A stretch of 64,000 bases of DNA. Source: Amoebidium appalachense (lineage: Eukaryota; Ichthyosporea). The position numbers and the translations under genes are program-made. Below the pieces are notes generated by a model. It did no database searches. It was not told where the DNA came from and was given only the letters and a program-made list of their open reading frames with translations. The stretch lies in assembly GCA_963693365.1 (NCBI GenBank), contig CAVNZM010000002.1, positions 15,934,001 to 15,998,000 of the forward strand. The letters run 5' to 3'. This document shows positions 1 through 12,345 of this stretch, one piece after another. How positions within the stretch are numbered: the first letter of the stretch is position 1; each line of letters begins with the position of its first letter.

Positions 1-254
1 CCACCAATGTTAGTACTCTCCTGCCCGACACATCTATGTTGTGCATGTAATTTACAAGTTGACTGTGCAGGTGAAACCAGCCTGTATGAGGCTTGATAAG
101 AATGGAAGGACACAACCTGCTTCGTACCCCTGCCGAAAAAATAGGTGTGAATGTGTGTTCATGGGTGCATGCACAGGCACGGGTCTGTGTCTGTCCATCA
201 GCATGTGGGCTTGTGTCTGAGGCCGTGCTTGTGTGTGTGTGTGTGTCCGCTTGT

Positions 255-322
<68 letters not shown>

Positions 323-722
323 CGTGTGCGTGTGCGTCAGGGTGTGTGTGCGCGCGTGTGTGTGTTGTGTGTGTGCGTCTGTGTGTGTAGATGGGTATAC
401 TTAGGGGGAGTGCATGTGTGTGTGTGTGTGTGTGAATGTGTGTGTGTGTGTGTACATGGTTATACTTGAAGGGGGGTGCATGTGTCTGTGTGTGTGTGTG
501 TGAGTGTGTGAGTGTGTGTGTGTGTGTGCATTTATGGGTGTGTACATGTATGTATGTGTGTGTGCAGAAGTGTGTGTGCACATGTGTGTGTGTGTGTGTG
601 TTTGTGTGCGCGCGCTTGTGGGTGTGTGTGTACGTGTACGTGTACGTGTACGTGTACGTGTGTGCGTGTGCGTCCGTGTGTGTGCATGTGTGTGTGCATT
701 CGTGCGGTGCTCCTGAGCAAAC
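1..722. repeat. Intronic (GT)n-dominated stretch
   Basis: Positions about 225-700 are long interrupted GT/TG tracts with CG-rich interruptions and TACGTG steps, inside the intron that follows the 723-903 exon of the minus-strand gene. The first 150 bases are non-repetitive, with no recognisable exon. Confidence 0.6.
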
Positions 723-1131
723 CTTATAGTCGTTCAGGCTGGCCAGAATAGTATCCCTGAGCTTATGCTGTGTCTCCAAAAACTGAATCACAAAAGCACT
801 AGAGTGGCCTCCGTTCCCCCCGTCCCCATATGCTGATATCATTTGGCCCATAAGTTTCAGGCACACCACCGCCGACCGTCCGGCACGGATCTGTTGCAGA
901 CATCTGCCCGCCAGCCATCAGCACCGACACAAACACTGCTTATCTCCCCCTACCCCACCGAACTCCCCCCCCCCCCCTCTCCCCCGCCCCCCTCCCCCCC
1001 CCGCCCCTTTCCCCCCGAAAAATAAAAAAAGGAGAAGATAAAACAAAAAAATCCACAACCTTAACATTTCCGTTCATCTGCCGTCTCTCACCACCATCAT
1101 TGCTCTAGATCCACGCTGTCCCCCTCCCCCC

Positions 1132-1175
<44 letters not shown>

Positions 1176-1229
1176 AAACAAACAAAAAAAAAAAAAAAAA
1201 AACACACCACCAACACCAACACCACCACC

Positions 1230-1265
<36 letters not shown>

Positions 1266-1465
1266 TTGGTTCCCTCCCCACCACCGCCTCCCCCACCACG
1301 CAGCATGCACTTACTGGGTGAAAAGGCTAGGCCGTAGGTCCTGCAGGATGGGCCAGTTGATCAACTGACACATGTTGTTGTAGGCCATGCCTGATACCTC
1401 CCCGACCACAGATACATCCTCCTGCCCTGCCTGTCAGTCGTTGTGCCCACATTCCCCTCCCCCCT

Positions 1466-1499
<34 letters not shown>

Positions 1500-2233
1500 C
1501 CCCCCGTCCCCCCCCCTCCCCCCCATCCACCCACCCACCCTCTCCTCCCCTTTCTGGAAAAGAGAGCACATATACTGATCCACACCTGGCACAGGCCCCA
1601 TTGGATGTCGATGCCAAAGCGGCGCACGGGCCTGCCGTGCTGGGTCAGGTTGTTTGTGGCCCCAATGGTGAAGAACTGCACCAGGCGCACCGTGTGCATG
1701 TCGTGGTCCCCTGGGGGGATGGCCTGCAGCAGGTGGAACATGTGTTCCAGGTGCTCCTCACTGGCCGCCTGGGCCAGCTCACTGAACACCTGGTAAATGC
1801 TGTGCCGCACACTCTCATGCTGCCCCTGCTCACACAGGCTCAGTAGAGACACACACAGGTGATGCAGGTGTGCATGCGCATGTCGTTGGTGGGTAGGTGC
1901 TACAGTGTGTCTGTGTGCGCATCCACATGTGTTTGTATGTGCGCCAAGAGTGCATGTTATAAAAAAAATGTATGTTGCTATGGGTGCACTTTATCATTCT
2001 GAGAAACATGACAGAGACAGGGATAGGTGGGATACCTTTGCCGCGTTCCATATGACATCGATATCTGCGGTGGCCAGCATGTCCATATTTGCCAGGAACT
2101 TGACTATCTCCCCACAGCGGCGCAGCAGCTCATTGTGCATGTTGGGCCCAAACAGGTGCCCCAGCACCCCCTTTTCCTGCAGCCACTGACCCATGGCCCT
2201 GCACTTACGTTAGCACCATGCTGGGCCCACGGT

Positions 2234-2299
<66 letters not shown>

Positions 2300-2376
2300 C
2301 GCACACGCATGTGCATTGTGTGTGTGTGCATGCGTGTACGTGTTTCTATTTTTTTCCGTTTTTTTTTTCACCGTAG

Positions 2377-2416
<40 letters not shown>

Positions 2417-2962
2417 ATACGTGTACGTGTTTCTATTTTTTTTCCGGTTTTTGTCTTCTCGCAGTAGGTGTGTGCATGGACTGTAGGGATGTGTGAGTGT
2501 GTGTGCATGTGTGGGTGCGCGTGCGTGTGTGTGTGTGCGCGCGTGTGTGTTTGCACGCGTGTCTGTGTGCACGCACGTGCGTTTGTGTTTCTATTTTCCC
2601 TTTCTTGAAAGGGGGAAGAGGGGCATGCAGTCGCTGGGAAGGAGAAGGAGAATTTTGGGTGGATGTGGGAGAAAGCGGAGTGGGAACGTACTGCGAGTCC
2701 AGCCAAGGAAAGCCGAAGCCCGGGTCTGATGGGCAGCGATTCACACTCCCATAGGACCGGACTTTGAACTGCGTATTGGATATCGCTGCCGAAATGGCAT
2801 CCTGAGGACACACACACAAACACTTTAGCATGCACACGGGTACAGGTTCCAACAACATTTGCAACATAAAGACACACCCAGCCCACTCATCCACCATGCC
2901 ATTAATCAATCACATACAACACTAGTAGGCCCACACACACAAAAGGGAACAGCTTGCCCAGT

Positions 2963-3050
<88 letters not shown>

Positions 3051-3797
3051 CTCCCCTCCCCCCCAAACACCAACACACACACAACGAGAAAAACAAATCC
3101 ACCATCACCACATTCCCCATTACAAGCCACCCACCTTCATGAGATTCAATCCCGCCAGCCTTCTCTCCAAGTAAGGACTAGTGAAGTTCTTGTAAGCCAG
3201 GCCCAGGGATGCCCTCTCATATGCCTGCTGGCTGTGGTCTGGGTCCAGCTCACTCAACTCCTGCAGCATGCCCATGATCTCCTCTACGGCCTTGCCTGCC
3301 CCTTTGAGCTCATCGTGGCTGGCCCCCAGCAATAGATCCAGTGCCGCCACAATGTATGCCCCGACAAACCGCTGACCGGCCCCTGATGCCAGGCACACGT
3401 GCAGCTGCATTGCAATTACAACCGCCCATGAGACACCATTCTTCCTTGGCCCTCCCATTCTCCCTCCCCCCACACACACATCCCACCCGTGACTCCTCCC
3501 CATACCCCACGCCCTCTGCCCTCCCCTCCTCTCCACACACACATCCCACACCTCCCCCCTCCCCCCTCTCCCACACCCTCAGCCCTCTCCTCCCCCCTTC
3601 CCCTACACCCATGGCCCTCCCCTCCTCTCCGTACCCCCCCTACCCCCCCCCCCCCCTCCCCCCTCCCCCCACCAGAAGATAATCGGTGATTACGTAATAA
3701 TTTACAGGTCCAGCGAGCAGGTTTGCATTCTAACTTGTGACCTGCCCCATATTCAATATTTCTTCTTTGTATTTCATGCCGTGTACCGCCTCCTAAT

Positions 3798-3828
<31 letters not shown>

Positions 3829-4038
3829 CCCCCCCCCCCCTCCTCCCACCTCCAACCGCCCATGCAAGGTAGACAGGCCAAGTACCTTGTGCACGATGGT
3901 TGTCAAAACCAGCAGCATGGGCAGGGGCAGCTTTGGGTCCCTCCGGCGCACCCTGTCCAGAATGGCCGTGAACCCACCACACCGCCCGTAGTGGTTGAGG
4001 TTGAGCACAAGCAGCCCCGGTGTGTCATCGTCCCCAAG
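723..4038 (-). other. USP-like gene, exons 6-12 (armadillo-type scaffold)
   Basis: These seven exons join with consistent phases. Exon 3886-4038 encodes [20 protein letters not shown] and continues into an Ile/Leu-rich helix. Exon 3135-3404 (90 codons) ends with the family signature ERRLAGLN. Exon 2692-2801 ends in phase 2. Exon 2036-2198 encodes [15 protein letters not shown] and [10 protein letters not shown]. Exon 1586-1825 encodes [20 protein letters not shown]. Exon 1315-1421 encodes [17 protein letters not shown]. Exon 723-903 encodes [16 protein letters not shown] and ends in phase 0 before a donor GTTTGC, so the gene continues left. No in-frame stop is present. Confidence 0.72.
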
Positions 4039-4116
4039 CTGCATCGCTGGTCAGACCACCGCACATACACATGCCCACCAAAACTGTATCCTTTAATTTC
4101 CCCAGCCGCGCATCCA

Positions 4117-4161
<45 letters not shown>

Positions 4162-4540
4162 AAAAAAAAAAAAAAAACTGCACACACCGTCCAGCGATGC
4201 TCATGTGTCAGCCATGAGCCCAGTGTCAAACTATTGGGAAGAAAAATCGACATTGCTTGAATGCTTTTCGGCACATTAAACCTGCCCAGCACCCACCCAC
4301 ATTCACTCCATCCCATTCCACCTTTGCCAACACTCTCCTGACGTCTTTCCTAGTGCATCCGCTGCCACTGAAGCCACGATCAAGAACGTAACTGCATGCA
4401 AATGGAATTGAACTGACAAGGAAGGCAGGAGGGAAAACAACACGGTTGGGAAAAGCAGAAAAGAAACCAAGTAGACGGGTTAGGCAGAATGAAATCAGTC
4501 CATCCATAACAGCTCCTTCCCCCCCCCCCCCTCCCCCCCC

Positions 4541-4573
<33 letters not shown>

Positions 4574-5610
4574 CTCCTCCCCCTTCCCCCGGCCCCTCCC
4601 TATGTCGTTTCATCCCCCCCTCCCCCCCCCCCCCCCCCCCCTCTCCCTTCCCCCCTTTCCATTTTCACTTACCCCGCCCATGGGCTCTGCATATGTCGAC
4701 TCCTCATCCTCTGTGTCCTCGTCATCATGCTGTGCACACAGTCAGTGCATGTCCCAATCATGTCAAAACTGCACATGGTGCCAGCGGCTCTCGACTGCAT
4801 ACCATATGCACACAGATACAAAAATACTCACGTAGATACAACAATACCCCCCACCCCCACACCCCCACCAAAACCCCCAGCCCCCGTCCTTCTCTCTTTC
4901 TCCCCCCTTCACCCCTCCCACCCTCCCTGTTTATCTACCTCTACCGCCCCTCCTCCTCCTTCCCTCCCTCACACACACACACTACATCATCCCCCATTCC
5001 TCTTCCACTCCCCCTCTCCCTCTTTCTCCTTCCCCCCTCCTCCCTTCTCCCCCCCCCCCCCTCTCCCCCCCCCCCCCCCCCCGCCAAAAAAAAAAAAAAA
5101 ATCCACCCACGCTCCATTCATCCCCCCCCCCCTCCCCCCCTCCCCCTGCCTCTCCCGCCCAACCCCCCTCCCCCCACCCCGCACGCACCTCGGCAATGCC
5201 GTACTGCATGGCGCACTGGTAGATGCCAAACTGGGGGCTCAGCGCATGGGCCACGGTCTCCTGCAACCTGGGAAGGTCGTGAGGCAGCAGCCGGATGGAC
5301 GTCTCCAGAAACTGCTGCATCATGTGGTTGCCTGCCGCTAGCTCATCCGGTGAAAACTCCCTGCATTGTGTGGTGGTTATTGTGTGTGCATGCACAGGTG
5401 CCTTCAAGCCTCGTTTTAAAAGCTAGTGTGGTTTTGAGGATTGGTCCAGTTTGACATCTCCGAGTGTGCCAATCAGTACATTGCTGAGTTGTGTGGGAGA
5501 TGTGTGGGTGTGGTGCTGTGCGTAGAGAGAGAAATTCTTTGACGATGCAAGCCGCCCAATCAGCCGTGGCTAGGTGAGTGGTAAAAGGATGTGACCATGT
5601 CCATGATCAC

Positions 5611-5698
<88 letters not shown>

Positions 5699-5794
5699 CG
5701 TGTATGTGTGTTTGCGTGTGTGGTTGATAGTGGGCTTCTGAGATTAAGCTTTTGTGGGGGGGGGGGGGGGGGGGGGGGGATTTTGCACCAGGCA

Positions 5795-5828
<34 letters not shown>

Positions 5829-5859
5829 ACGCGCGTGTGCGTGTGCGTGTGCGTGTGCG

Positions 5860-5891
<32 letters not shown>

Positions 5892-5937
5892 CATGTGTGC
5901 ATGTTGTGCATGTATGTGTGTGCGCGCGCCTGTGCGC

Positions 5938-6002
<65 letters not shown>

Positions 6003-6056
6003 ACGTGTGCGTGTGTGCATGTTGCGCATGCGTGTAGGGGGGGGGGGGGGAGGGAA

Positions 6057-6124
<68 letters not shown>

Positions 6125-7465
6125 CGTGCGTAAGGGGGAGAGATAAGGGGAACAGGAGGACGGAATGATCAAATGCATTGGGGCATAGCTCGGGAAAAAA
6201 TAAAATGAATATGGCTACCACAACCGCAAAACATCTTTTCGAGCAAATCATACTGTATTGCCAATAGTGAAGTAGCAAGGACATATCATTCGCTCAATAG
6301 GTAGTGGTTGCAGTAGGTTACATTCAATATCTTTTCTAAAAACATCCCCACATATTCCTAACCGTATAGTGTAACCAAAAAACAAAAGTCACTGTCTATG
6401 CGTAGTAAGTAGGGCTGGGGGTGTGGATGTGTGCATAAGAAGGGTATTGGTTGGGGTGTTTGTACAGGGGGGGGGGGGGGGGGGGGGTTGTATGCGTTAG
6501 AGGATTGGAAATATGCAGAAGACAACAACGAGCATCAACAAAACATCACAAAAGTGGGAAATCCAAAATCAAACAATTTAAGCGTACAGGCAGGAGACAC
6601 TTGAACAGAGCCCATCATCAGGGGGGTTCCTATGCCTCCACAAAAGCACGGGTTTCGACTCTTTAACCTCTCGCGTGGTTCCCAACCCATACTTTGTTTC
6701 AACAGCATTAGGCGAGTCCACCCGTCTTGGCCAAAGACGAGCAGGGTGCAGGGGGGGGGGGGGGGGGGGGGGGGAGGGGCAGGGAAGGGTAGTGGATGGA
6801 ATATTTTCTAGAAGTGGATGGAATATTTTCTGGAAGTGGATGGAATATTTTCTGGAAGTGGATGGAATATTTTCTGAAAGTGGATGGGAATATTTTCTGG
6901 AAGTGGATGGAATATTCTCTGGGAGGCATACTTTCTCAGCAGCAGTCCCTCCATATCTTTGACCATCCCCTCGATGACTTGGGCATCGGGTGGCCCCGTG
7001 TCCTCCACCGTGGCTGTTTCCATCATCCCCACCAGCTCCTCAACCGTCTCGGCATCCAATCCTGTATTGCAAGTTCTGAATTTGAGTGTGACATTTTACA
7101 TATGATATACAAGAGCATACCCTAGGAGAAGAGGGGTAACGGTAGCGGTGGTGGTGGCCCGGAGGGGGGGGGGGGGGGGGGGGGGGAGGGGGGGGGGGGG
7201 AAGACGACGTACTGGAGGCTTAAATACAGCTCTTTCACTTACACAAAGCAAAAGCGGAAAACCTCACACCATTAAAACGAAAGGAAAAAAGCAACATGCA
7301 AATACATAGAAAGGCAAACACAGAGACACGCACACGCATACACCAAACACGAATATGTAAACGGCCAGACAACTGTAAGCCCTTCTACGCCCCGAAAGCA
7401 CGTGTGCGCGCACGGACGCACGAGAGTGTGCATGCACGTACACTCGCACATACACGCACCCAAGC

Positions 7466-7502
<37 letters not shown>

Positions 7503-7603
7503 CTGCCCCCGCGCACACACAAACACATGCGCGCACACACACACACACCTTGAACCAGCTGGGTCTGCAGCTGGGTGACGGGATCGTCCGCTGCCTCAGC
7601 CAT
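723..7603 (-). CDS. USP9X/USP34-like ubiquitin-specific protease, N-terminal part (12 exons, 3' end off window)
   Basis: Probable giant deubiquitinase of the USP9X/USP34/USP24 family; only the N-terminal helical (armadillo-like) scaffold is in the window. Exons in gene order: 7549-7603, 6932-7061, 5189-5360, 4673-4729, about 4188-4230, 3886-4038, 3135-3404, 2692-2801, 2036-2198, 1586-1825, 1315-1421, 723-903. All have GT-AG borders, and phases agree at every junction except around 4188-4230. The ATG at 7603 was chosen because it opens an acidic peptide (MAEAADDP) that splices in phase into exon 2. The family call rests on segments such as [40 protein letters not shown], and [11 protein letters not shown] followed by [14 protein letters not shown], which match the conserved pre-catalytic scaffold of this family. 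The Cys/His protease domain is not seen and should lie left of position 1. Introns hold poly-C, (GT)n and minisatellites. USP34 versus USP9X cannot be decided. Confidence 0.72.
2964..3048. repeat. Composite C49-A36 tract
   Basis: A pure C run runs straight into a pure A run, in an intron of the USP-like gene. The same C-then-A order (or T-then-G on the other strand) recurs at 1125-1200, 4119-4177, 5074-5101, 29740-29797, 41454-41496, 43819-43871, 47467-47522 and 63117-63165. Confidence 0.95.
4188..4230 (-). other. Probable USP-like exon 5, left border uncertain
   Basis: The frame [14 protein letters not shown] ends at a GTGTGTGC donor (exon end 4188), which splices in phase 0 to the next exon at 4038 (acceptor ...GATGCAG). 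Upstream, the nearest acceptor (CCCAATAG, exon start 4230) would need a phase-2 donor, but exon 4 ends in phase 0. The true acceptor may lie further upstream in the same frame (AG sites near 4335-4350), or a small exon is missing. I see the reading frame clearly but cannot fix the 5' border. Confidence 0.4.
5612..6121. repeat. Cluster of (GT)n, G-run and CG-rich tracts
   Basis: GT tracts at about 5612-5694, 5799-5825, 5943-6000 and 6059-6116, G runs at 5756-5779 and 6038-6050, and CGCGCG at the ends. All lie in the long intron of the USP-like gene. Confidence 0.9.
6488..6700 (-). mobile_element. SINE/MITE-like dispersed repeat, copy 1
   Basis: About 210 bp that reads as the reverse complement of 39061-39258 at roughly 90% identity, with one block of extra bases near 6571-6590. 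It sits in the intron between exons 2 and 3 of the USP-like gene. One end of both copies abuts a homopolymer: a G run here (6467-6487) and a C run in copy 2. On the minus strand the stretch GAGTCGAAACCC resembles a tRNA-type B box, so a Pol III-derived SINE is possible. No clear target-site duplication was found. Confidence 0.6.
6791..6925. repeat. 22-bp minisatellite (about 6 copies)
   Basis: Tandem copies of AGTGGATGGAATATTTTCTG plus GA, six units with a few substitutions and one 1-bp insertion. It lies in the intron immediately downstream (minus strand) of USP-like exon 2, starting a few bases inside the intron. Confidence 0.9.
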
Positions 7604-9752
7604 GCTCGTGCCGCACGGCCCTGTGTGCTTGTCAGAGCCTGAAGCGTACACCATAACAGAATTGTAGAGATCGGCTACTGCCCAGCCCATGTGTGTTTTC
7701 CGAAAGAAAGCCTCATACTTAAACCTGAAATATCAAGGTCCTCACTAATAGCAATCTATACCAAACCCTCTCCCCCCCCCCCCCCTCCTCCTATTCCTCC
7801 TCTCCCCCCCTCCCCCCTCCCCTTTCCATATACACACGGACTATCACTTCCCCGTCCCTCTTTCCAATCTACAAAAGACAGGAAAGAAAGTCACCACCAC
7901 AACCACGTCACATATCGGTCTGCCAGTAAGCAAACCGGAAAGCAACCTAACATACAAACACTTGACAACGAAAAGAACATCCAAATCGACCCATCCAAAA
8001 CCAACCCACCAAGTAGCGGCCGCTCATACTAACGAGGGCGCCGCGCACCCAGCGCCTAGTTGTATTGTACTTCCTTATTCTTTCCCAATCTTCATCTAGC
8101 TCCCATCTGCGTCTGCTCCCTTCCCCACCACTAAACCCGAAGTCCCCCTTCCTTGCCGACCAACACTACTTAAATCGTTCCTGCCATATAAGGTGAATGT
8201 TTTAGGCTCCCACATGCATGCTGGAAACAAAACCGTACTTGTTTATTTCGAGGCAGCCTACAAGCTCAACCCCAAATAGAATCAATCCAGACTCGTAAAA
8301 CAAAATAGTATTCCGACATGCTACAGAAGAAGTAGGCCCCATATCCTTTAAACAAACTGTGGAAGGCTACACTCTAGGAATAAAAGCACCGGCAAGCATC
8401 GCCCAGAACTAAACTGATGTCAACACATGCCCGCAGTGAGCGGTTTGTTTAACATCTCTGGGCCAGTAAGAAGGCATCAGGAGTACCCAGGGCCAAAACA
8501 GCGAAATATGAAAAAACATCTGTACCAATCACTAAGCGATAAACGTAAAAAGCTCTCTTTCCCCTTTCCCCCGCCTCGTTCCCCCAACCATTCAGCCCCA
8601 CTTTTCTACGCGCTGTCTTTGCCCTTGCTGACAGCCTGTGTTACTGACCACATACCCTAATCATCGCCGGGCTGGCTTCAGGAGACAGGCCCGACTGTGA
8701 AGAGCATTGTCCAGTTACACAAACCGCTAGCAGAGGCACAGCACCTCCTTCCTACGCCTATTTTAGCACAGTTTCTTCAAAATGGTGAGACATGAACGAC
8801 TCCCTCCCTCGTTCTCTCCGTGCGAAATCTTTTTTTTCTGACATCCGAGTGTTCGAGTGATGACGTTCAATTGATGCAAAAGCGCAATAGACCAATTTAG
8901 ATTTGCTAATTGAGAATCTCAATGTGTTTGCTTCGCTCTAGGGAGATCCAGCCAGCCGAACTGGCGAAATGAAGGGCTGAGTGATCGGCGGTCATATACC
9001 AAATCCTGCTTATAATGCTTAAAATCAATAATTTGAATAGAAAAGGGGTTTTGCTCCATTAATAAATAACTTGATAAACAAAGCGACAAGCAATTCTTGT
9101 ATAAACAACATGGGGTGTCCGGCGCCTATTTCGTAGCGAAAACAGGCAAAAACCATAATTTCATCTTAGACGATCGACCTCGAGGCAAGGTGGTAAGAGG
9201 CTATGCAAGACGGGTTTTGATGATGTTAGCGATGTAGGCGTTGTCGGAGCACCCCGACTGCTTATATCATTTTTGCGCGCCTTTTTATCTCCTAAAACTT
9301 TCTCTTATGGACGAAACCAACTTTCTAAAATGCAGTCAAAAGATTTTTTTTTTTTTTTGTAAAATCGGGGCCTACATAACTGCTGTTGAGAGGCGACAGG
9401 TCTGAGATTTTGGCCCGTCACCGCCTGAGCGGCCCTTACCTTGGCCCTTACTTTTGGCGCAACCAATTTGAAAAAAAAACATTTCTAAACCGGTCTATCT
9501 GCCCTACAAAACCTGTCCTCATATGATTGGCTCCCATGTATCAACTTAGTCCATATTTGGTAGGTAAGGGAAAGCGCGCGCGGACGCGGCTGAGACCCAG
9601 ATCCGGAGCTGACGGCCGGCATCGACGGTGCACCTCCTCTCATCGCCCCGGCAGGTGACCAGCCTGCGCCTCGCGGATGCGCCATGGTGCAAATGCCCAT
9701 GCAAATGCTCCCCTCCCCGCTAAACCTCCAGGATGGCCTATCATGTGCAGTA
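7604..9752. other. Intergenic: no gene recognised
   Basis: Upstream flank of the USP-like gene (whose start faces right) up to the copia TSD. There is a poly-C/pyrimidine stretch at 7768-7830. From about 8040 the sequence is mixed and not simple-repeat, with no ORF showing family similarity or convincing exon signals. No canonical TATA box is obvious near 7603. Confidence 0.5.
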
Positions 9753-9757
9753 CCGAC

Positions 9758-10276
9758 TGAGAGAAAACTACCTTCTCACACGTAGCAGAGTCTGCACTAA
9801 CACAAGTAGAGTGTATAGTCGTTGCACACACACACACGGAGCTCGAGGTGATCATGCAGTCTCTATATGGGTGCAATATACTACCTACTAAGTGTGTACC
9901 TTAATCGGGCTGCATGCACTATCACCTAAGTATCACACAAGTGTCCACACAGTGCTCGGAGAGTCTGTTGCAACAGTCAATTATCGTTATAACTCCCAAT
10001 TTTATTATGTTACATGTGCGGGTTTATATACTCCGCCGTGATCCAGTCACCAGCCATCCAGGATGGCATCCGTGTTGACTACGTAATCGCTAGATCTGGA
10101 TGGTGCGTTCCTAACCAATCATATGGCAGTTAGATATCACAATTCATCCTAGGAATCACACGATCGATCACCTAGCCATCACACGAAAACACGCGTACAC
10201 CGCTGTTGGATGGTTACATAGTAAATATATCACAAACACGAATAATATGGTGATATTAAGGTTGTATATTCCAACA
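9758..10276 (-). repeat. Element A 3' LTR
   Basis: 519 bp. In plus orientation it starts TGAGAGAAAACTACC and ends TATTCCAACA, which gives TG...CA termini. It matches 23754-24266 closely but with indels, for example an extra GATCGATCACCTAGCCAT-like block near 10160. Confidence 0.92.
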
Positions 10277-10290
10277 CACCCCTTACAACA
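10277..10290 (-). promoter_or_regulatory. Element A polypurine tract
   Basis: Directly inside the 3' LTR the minus strand reads GTAAGGGGTG and then TGTTGG. A short purine-rich tract here is the expected plus-strand DNA priming site. Confidence 0.6.
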
Positions 10291-10413
10291 CAATAGCACC
10301 TAATCTATAAATCAGCCAATCATATCGCAGCGTCAATTGCTGCACCCCTCAGCCAGGCACTGGTTGCCTGCAGCAATAAACTAGCACACCCCTGCCTCCA
10401 CATCACATGGTGA

Positions 10414-11316
10414 TCACTTGCTGTCCATGCCCATGGCCTTCTTGCAGCTCTCGAGGGCAGCACGGGGCAGGGCTTTGGTCAGCGCATCAGCCGCCTGCTG
10501 ATTGGTCGGCATGTAGACCAGCACAACGTCGCCCTGCTTGACGTGCCAGCGCACCAGGTGCCACTTGATGTCGATATCGATGTGCTTGGTGCGAGAAAAA
10601 TCCACGGGGCCCTTGGCAATGCTGATGCATGCCATGTTGTCCTCATACAGCGTGTTCCATGGCCTCCTCGGTGCTGAAACCAAAGTCGCGCTGGAGTTTG
10701 CGCAACCACATGGCCTCCTTGGTGGCATGGCGCGGGCCGCACTCACATACTCAGCCTCTGCTGTGCTGTCTGCCACCACAGTCTGCAGCTTGGAGCACCA
10801 GCTGATGGCTCCGCTGGCCAGAAACGCGAAGCCGGAGGTGGAGCGGCGGTTGTCTGGGTTGCCTGCCCAGTCGGCATCCACGTAGCCAATCACATGGCCC
10901 GGCACCTTGACGCGCTGGCTAGTAGGTGATGCCGTGGCTGGCAGTCCGCTTGAGGTAGCGCAACACGCGCTTTTCAGCAGTCAGGTGGGCCTGGCCAGGG
11001 TTCTGGTTGAACCTGGCAAGCACCCCTACGGCCTGAGCAATGTCTGGCCGGGTCACGACGGTCCAGCTGGCCAGGTACATCACACTGCCCACAATGCCCT
11101 GGTACACTGCGCCACATATGGCGCCATGGCGCTGATCTCCTCGGGGGTGGCAGGGCACTGGGCCTTGCTCAGCTTGTCGAGGGTCATGGGTGTGTCCACA
11201 GCCCTGCAGTCAGCCATGCCGTATTTCTCCAACACACGTGCAGTGTAGGCAGACTGGTGGATCTTGATGGTGCCGAGCTCCCTGCAAATCACAATCTGCA
11301 CCCCTACTAGAAGCAT
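10414..11316 (-). pseudogene. Element A pol: RT C-terminus and RNase H
   Basis: Frames spanning 11316-10414 encode the copia RT connection (IHQSAYTARVLEKYGM, then VDTPM), the VMYLASWTVVTRPDIAQAV segment, and RNase H (GYVDADWAGNPDNRRSTSG, ADSTAEAEYVSAA, EDNMACISIAKGP, RTKHIDIDIKWHLVR). The RNase H acidic residues Asp (YVDADWAG), Glu (AEAEY) and Asp (EDN) are present. Frame shifts near 11140 and 10910 break the frame. It ends with a stop at 10414, about 140 bp from the LTR. Confidence 0.85.
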
Positions 11317-12289
11317 CGGCCAGAGGCATCTCCTTGATGGAAAAGATGGTGCCCAGCTGCTTGGCCAGCTGCTTGGCTGCCTGCATGCTGGCTGTGCTGG
11401 CCACCATGTCGTCGATGTGGATCACCAGCAGCTCCATATGCTTGCCCTTGCCGCGAATATACAGGCAGGGGTCGGCTGCAGCCTGCTTGAAGCCCAGCTT
11501 GGCCAGGCCGGCTGTGAAGGTGTCGCCGGGCCACGCTCGTGCAGCCTGGCGCAGCCCGTAGATGGCCTTGTGCAGCCTGCAGACAAGGTGCTCCTGGCCG
11601 GGCTCCACATAGCCCTCGGGCTGAGCCATGTAGATCTCCGGCTCGCTGAGCTCAGCATTGAGGAATGCACTGTCTACATCGTACTGGCTCAGGTGGCGGC
11701 CCTTGGCTGCGGCAGTGGCGATCAAATACCTGGTGGTGGTCGGGCTGGCTGTGGGGGCAAAGGTGTCGGTGAAGTCCACACCAGGACGTTGGCTGAACCC
11801 CTTGGCCACCAGCCTGGCCCGGAACTTGGTCACCTCATGGTCGCCGTTGTGCTTGACATCATACACCCAGAGATTTTTGATTGGTCTGCGGCCCTCGCCG
11901 ACGGGCAGCGGCACCAGCAAATAAGTGCCGTGGCGCTGCAGTTTCTCCATCTCGGCATCACATGCCTGCTTCCACATGGTGGCATGGTCTGAGACCATGG
12001 CCTCCTTGTAGGAGTTGGGTATGGGCACATCCGACACCAACAGTGCAGGCTGCAGGGGCTGCTTGCCGTGCACCAGCGCAGATGCAGCTGCAGTCATGGC
12101 CAGCGCTTTAGCCTCAATCACGGTGCCCTTGCCGTTGCCAAGGTGCTGCTGGGTGCTGAACACGTGTCCATTCCGTGTCACCCTAGGCAGGTGGTGGCTG
12201 GGCACGTTGCTGTCGGTGAAATGCACCCGCTTGGCGGCTGGCTGTGCTGACTTGGCGGGCGGCGAGTCAATGCGCGCACGCTTAAGCAT
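11210..12289 (-). pseudogene. Element A pol: reverse transcriptase
   Basis: A 359-codon open frame with the copia RT pattern: MWKQACDAEMEKLQRHGTY, RARLVAKGFSQRPGVDFTDT, FAPTASPTTTRYLI, LSQYDVDSAFLNAELSEPEI, YMAQPEGYV, LHKAIYGLRQAARAW. The catalytic box reads HIDDM where copia normally has VDDM. The frame shifts near 11310, after KEMPLADAS, and the expected continuation appears in another frame. The upstream part (Pro/Ser/Thr-rich) is the variable integrase-RT linker. Confidence 0.88.
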
Positions 12290-12345
12290 GCCGGCACCCC
12301 CTTGCGCTGCCCTGCGCCCTCATCTTCGCTCTCACTGTCGCTGTC

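Larger units (their letters stand above)
4673..7603 (-). other. USP-like gene, exons 1-4 (N-terminus and acidic linker)
   Basis: Exon 1 (7549-7603) encodes 18 codons plus one base and ends CAAG before a (GT)n donor. Exon 2 (6932-7061) gives an acidic helix-like segment rich in Glu and Asp ([20 protein letters not shown]). Exon 3 (5189-5360) contains [18 protein letters not shown] and CAMQYGIAE. Exon 4 (4673-4729) is only 57 nt and encodes an acidic patch ([12 protein letters not shown]). Junction phases are 1, 2 and 0 in order and all match. The intron between exons 2 and 3 is about 1.57 kb and holds a dispersed repeat (6488-6700), a 22-bp minisatellite and three long GT tracts. Confidence 0.7.

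Noticed and set aside
93-751. Many ORFs of Cys-Val or His-Thr repeats
   Set aside because: They are translations of (GT)n/(CA)n microsatellites, open in several frames and on both strands at once.
2964-3048. Telomere-like C4A4 repeat
   Set aside because: The C and A runs are single blocks, not alternating CCCCAAAA units.
9100-9480. A gene or retroelement in the unique stretch left of element A
   Set aside because: No open frame with family similarity, no terminal repeats and no splice-like exon signals.
11264-11992. 242-residue plus-strand ORF
   Set aside because: Antisense shadow of the copia RT frame, which has clear family motifs on the minus strand.
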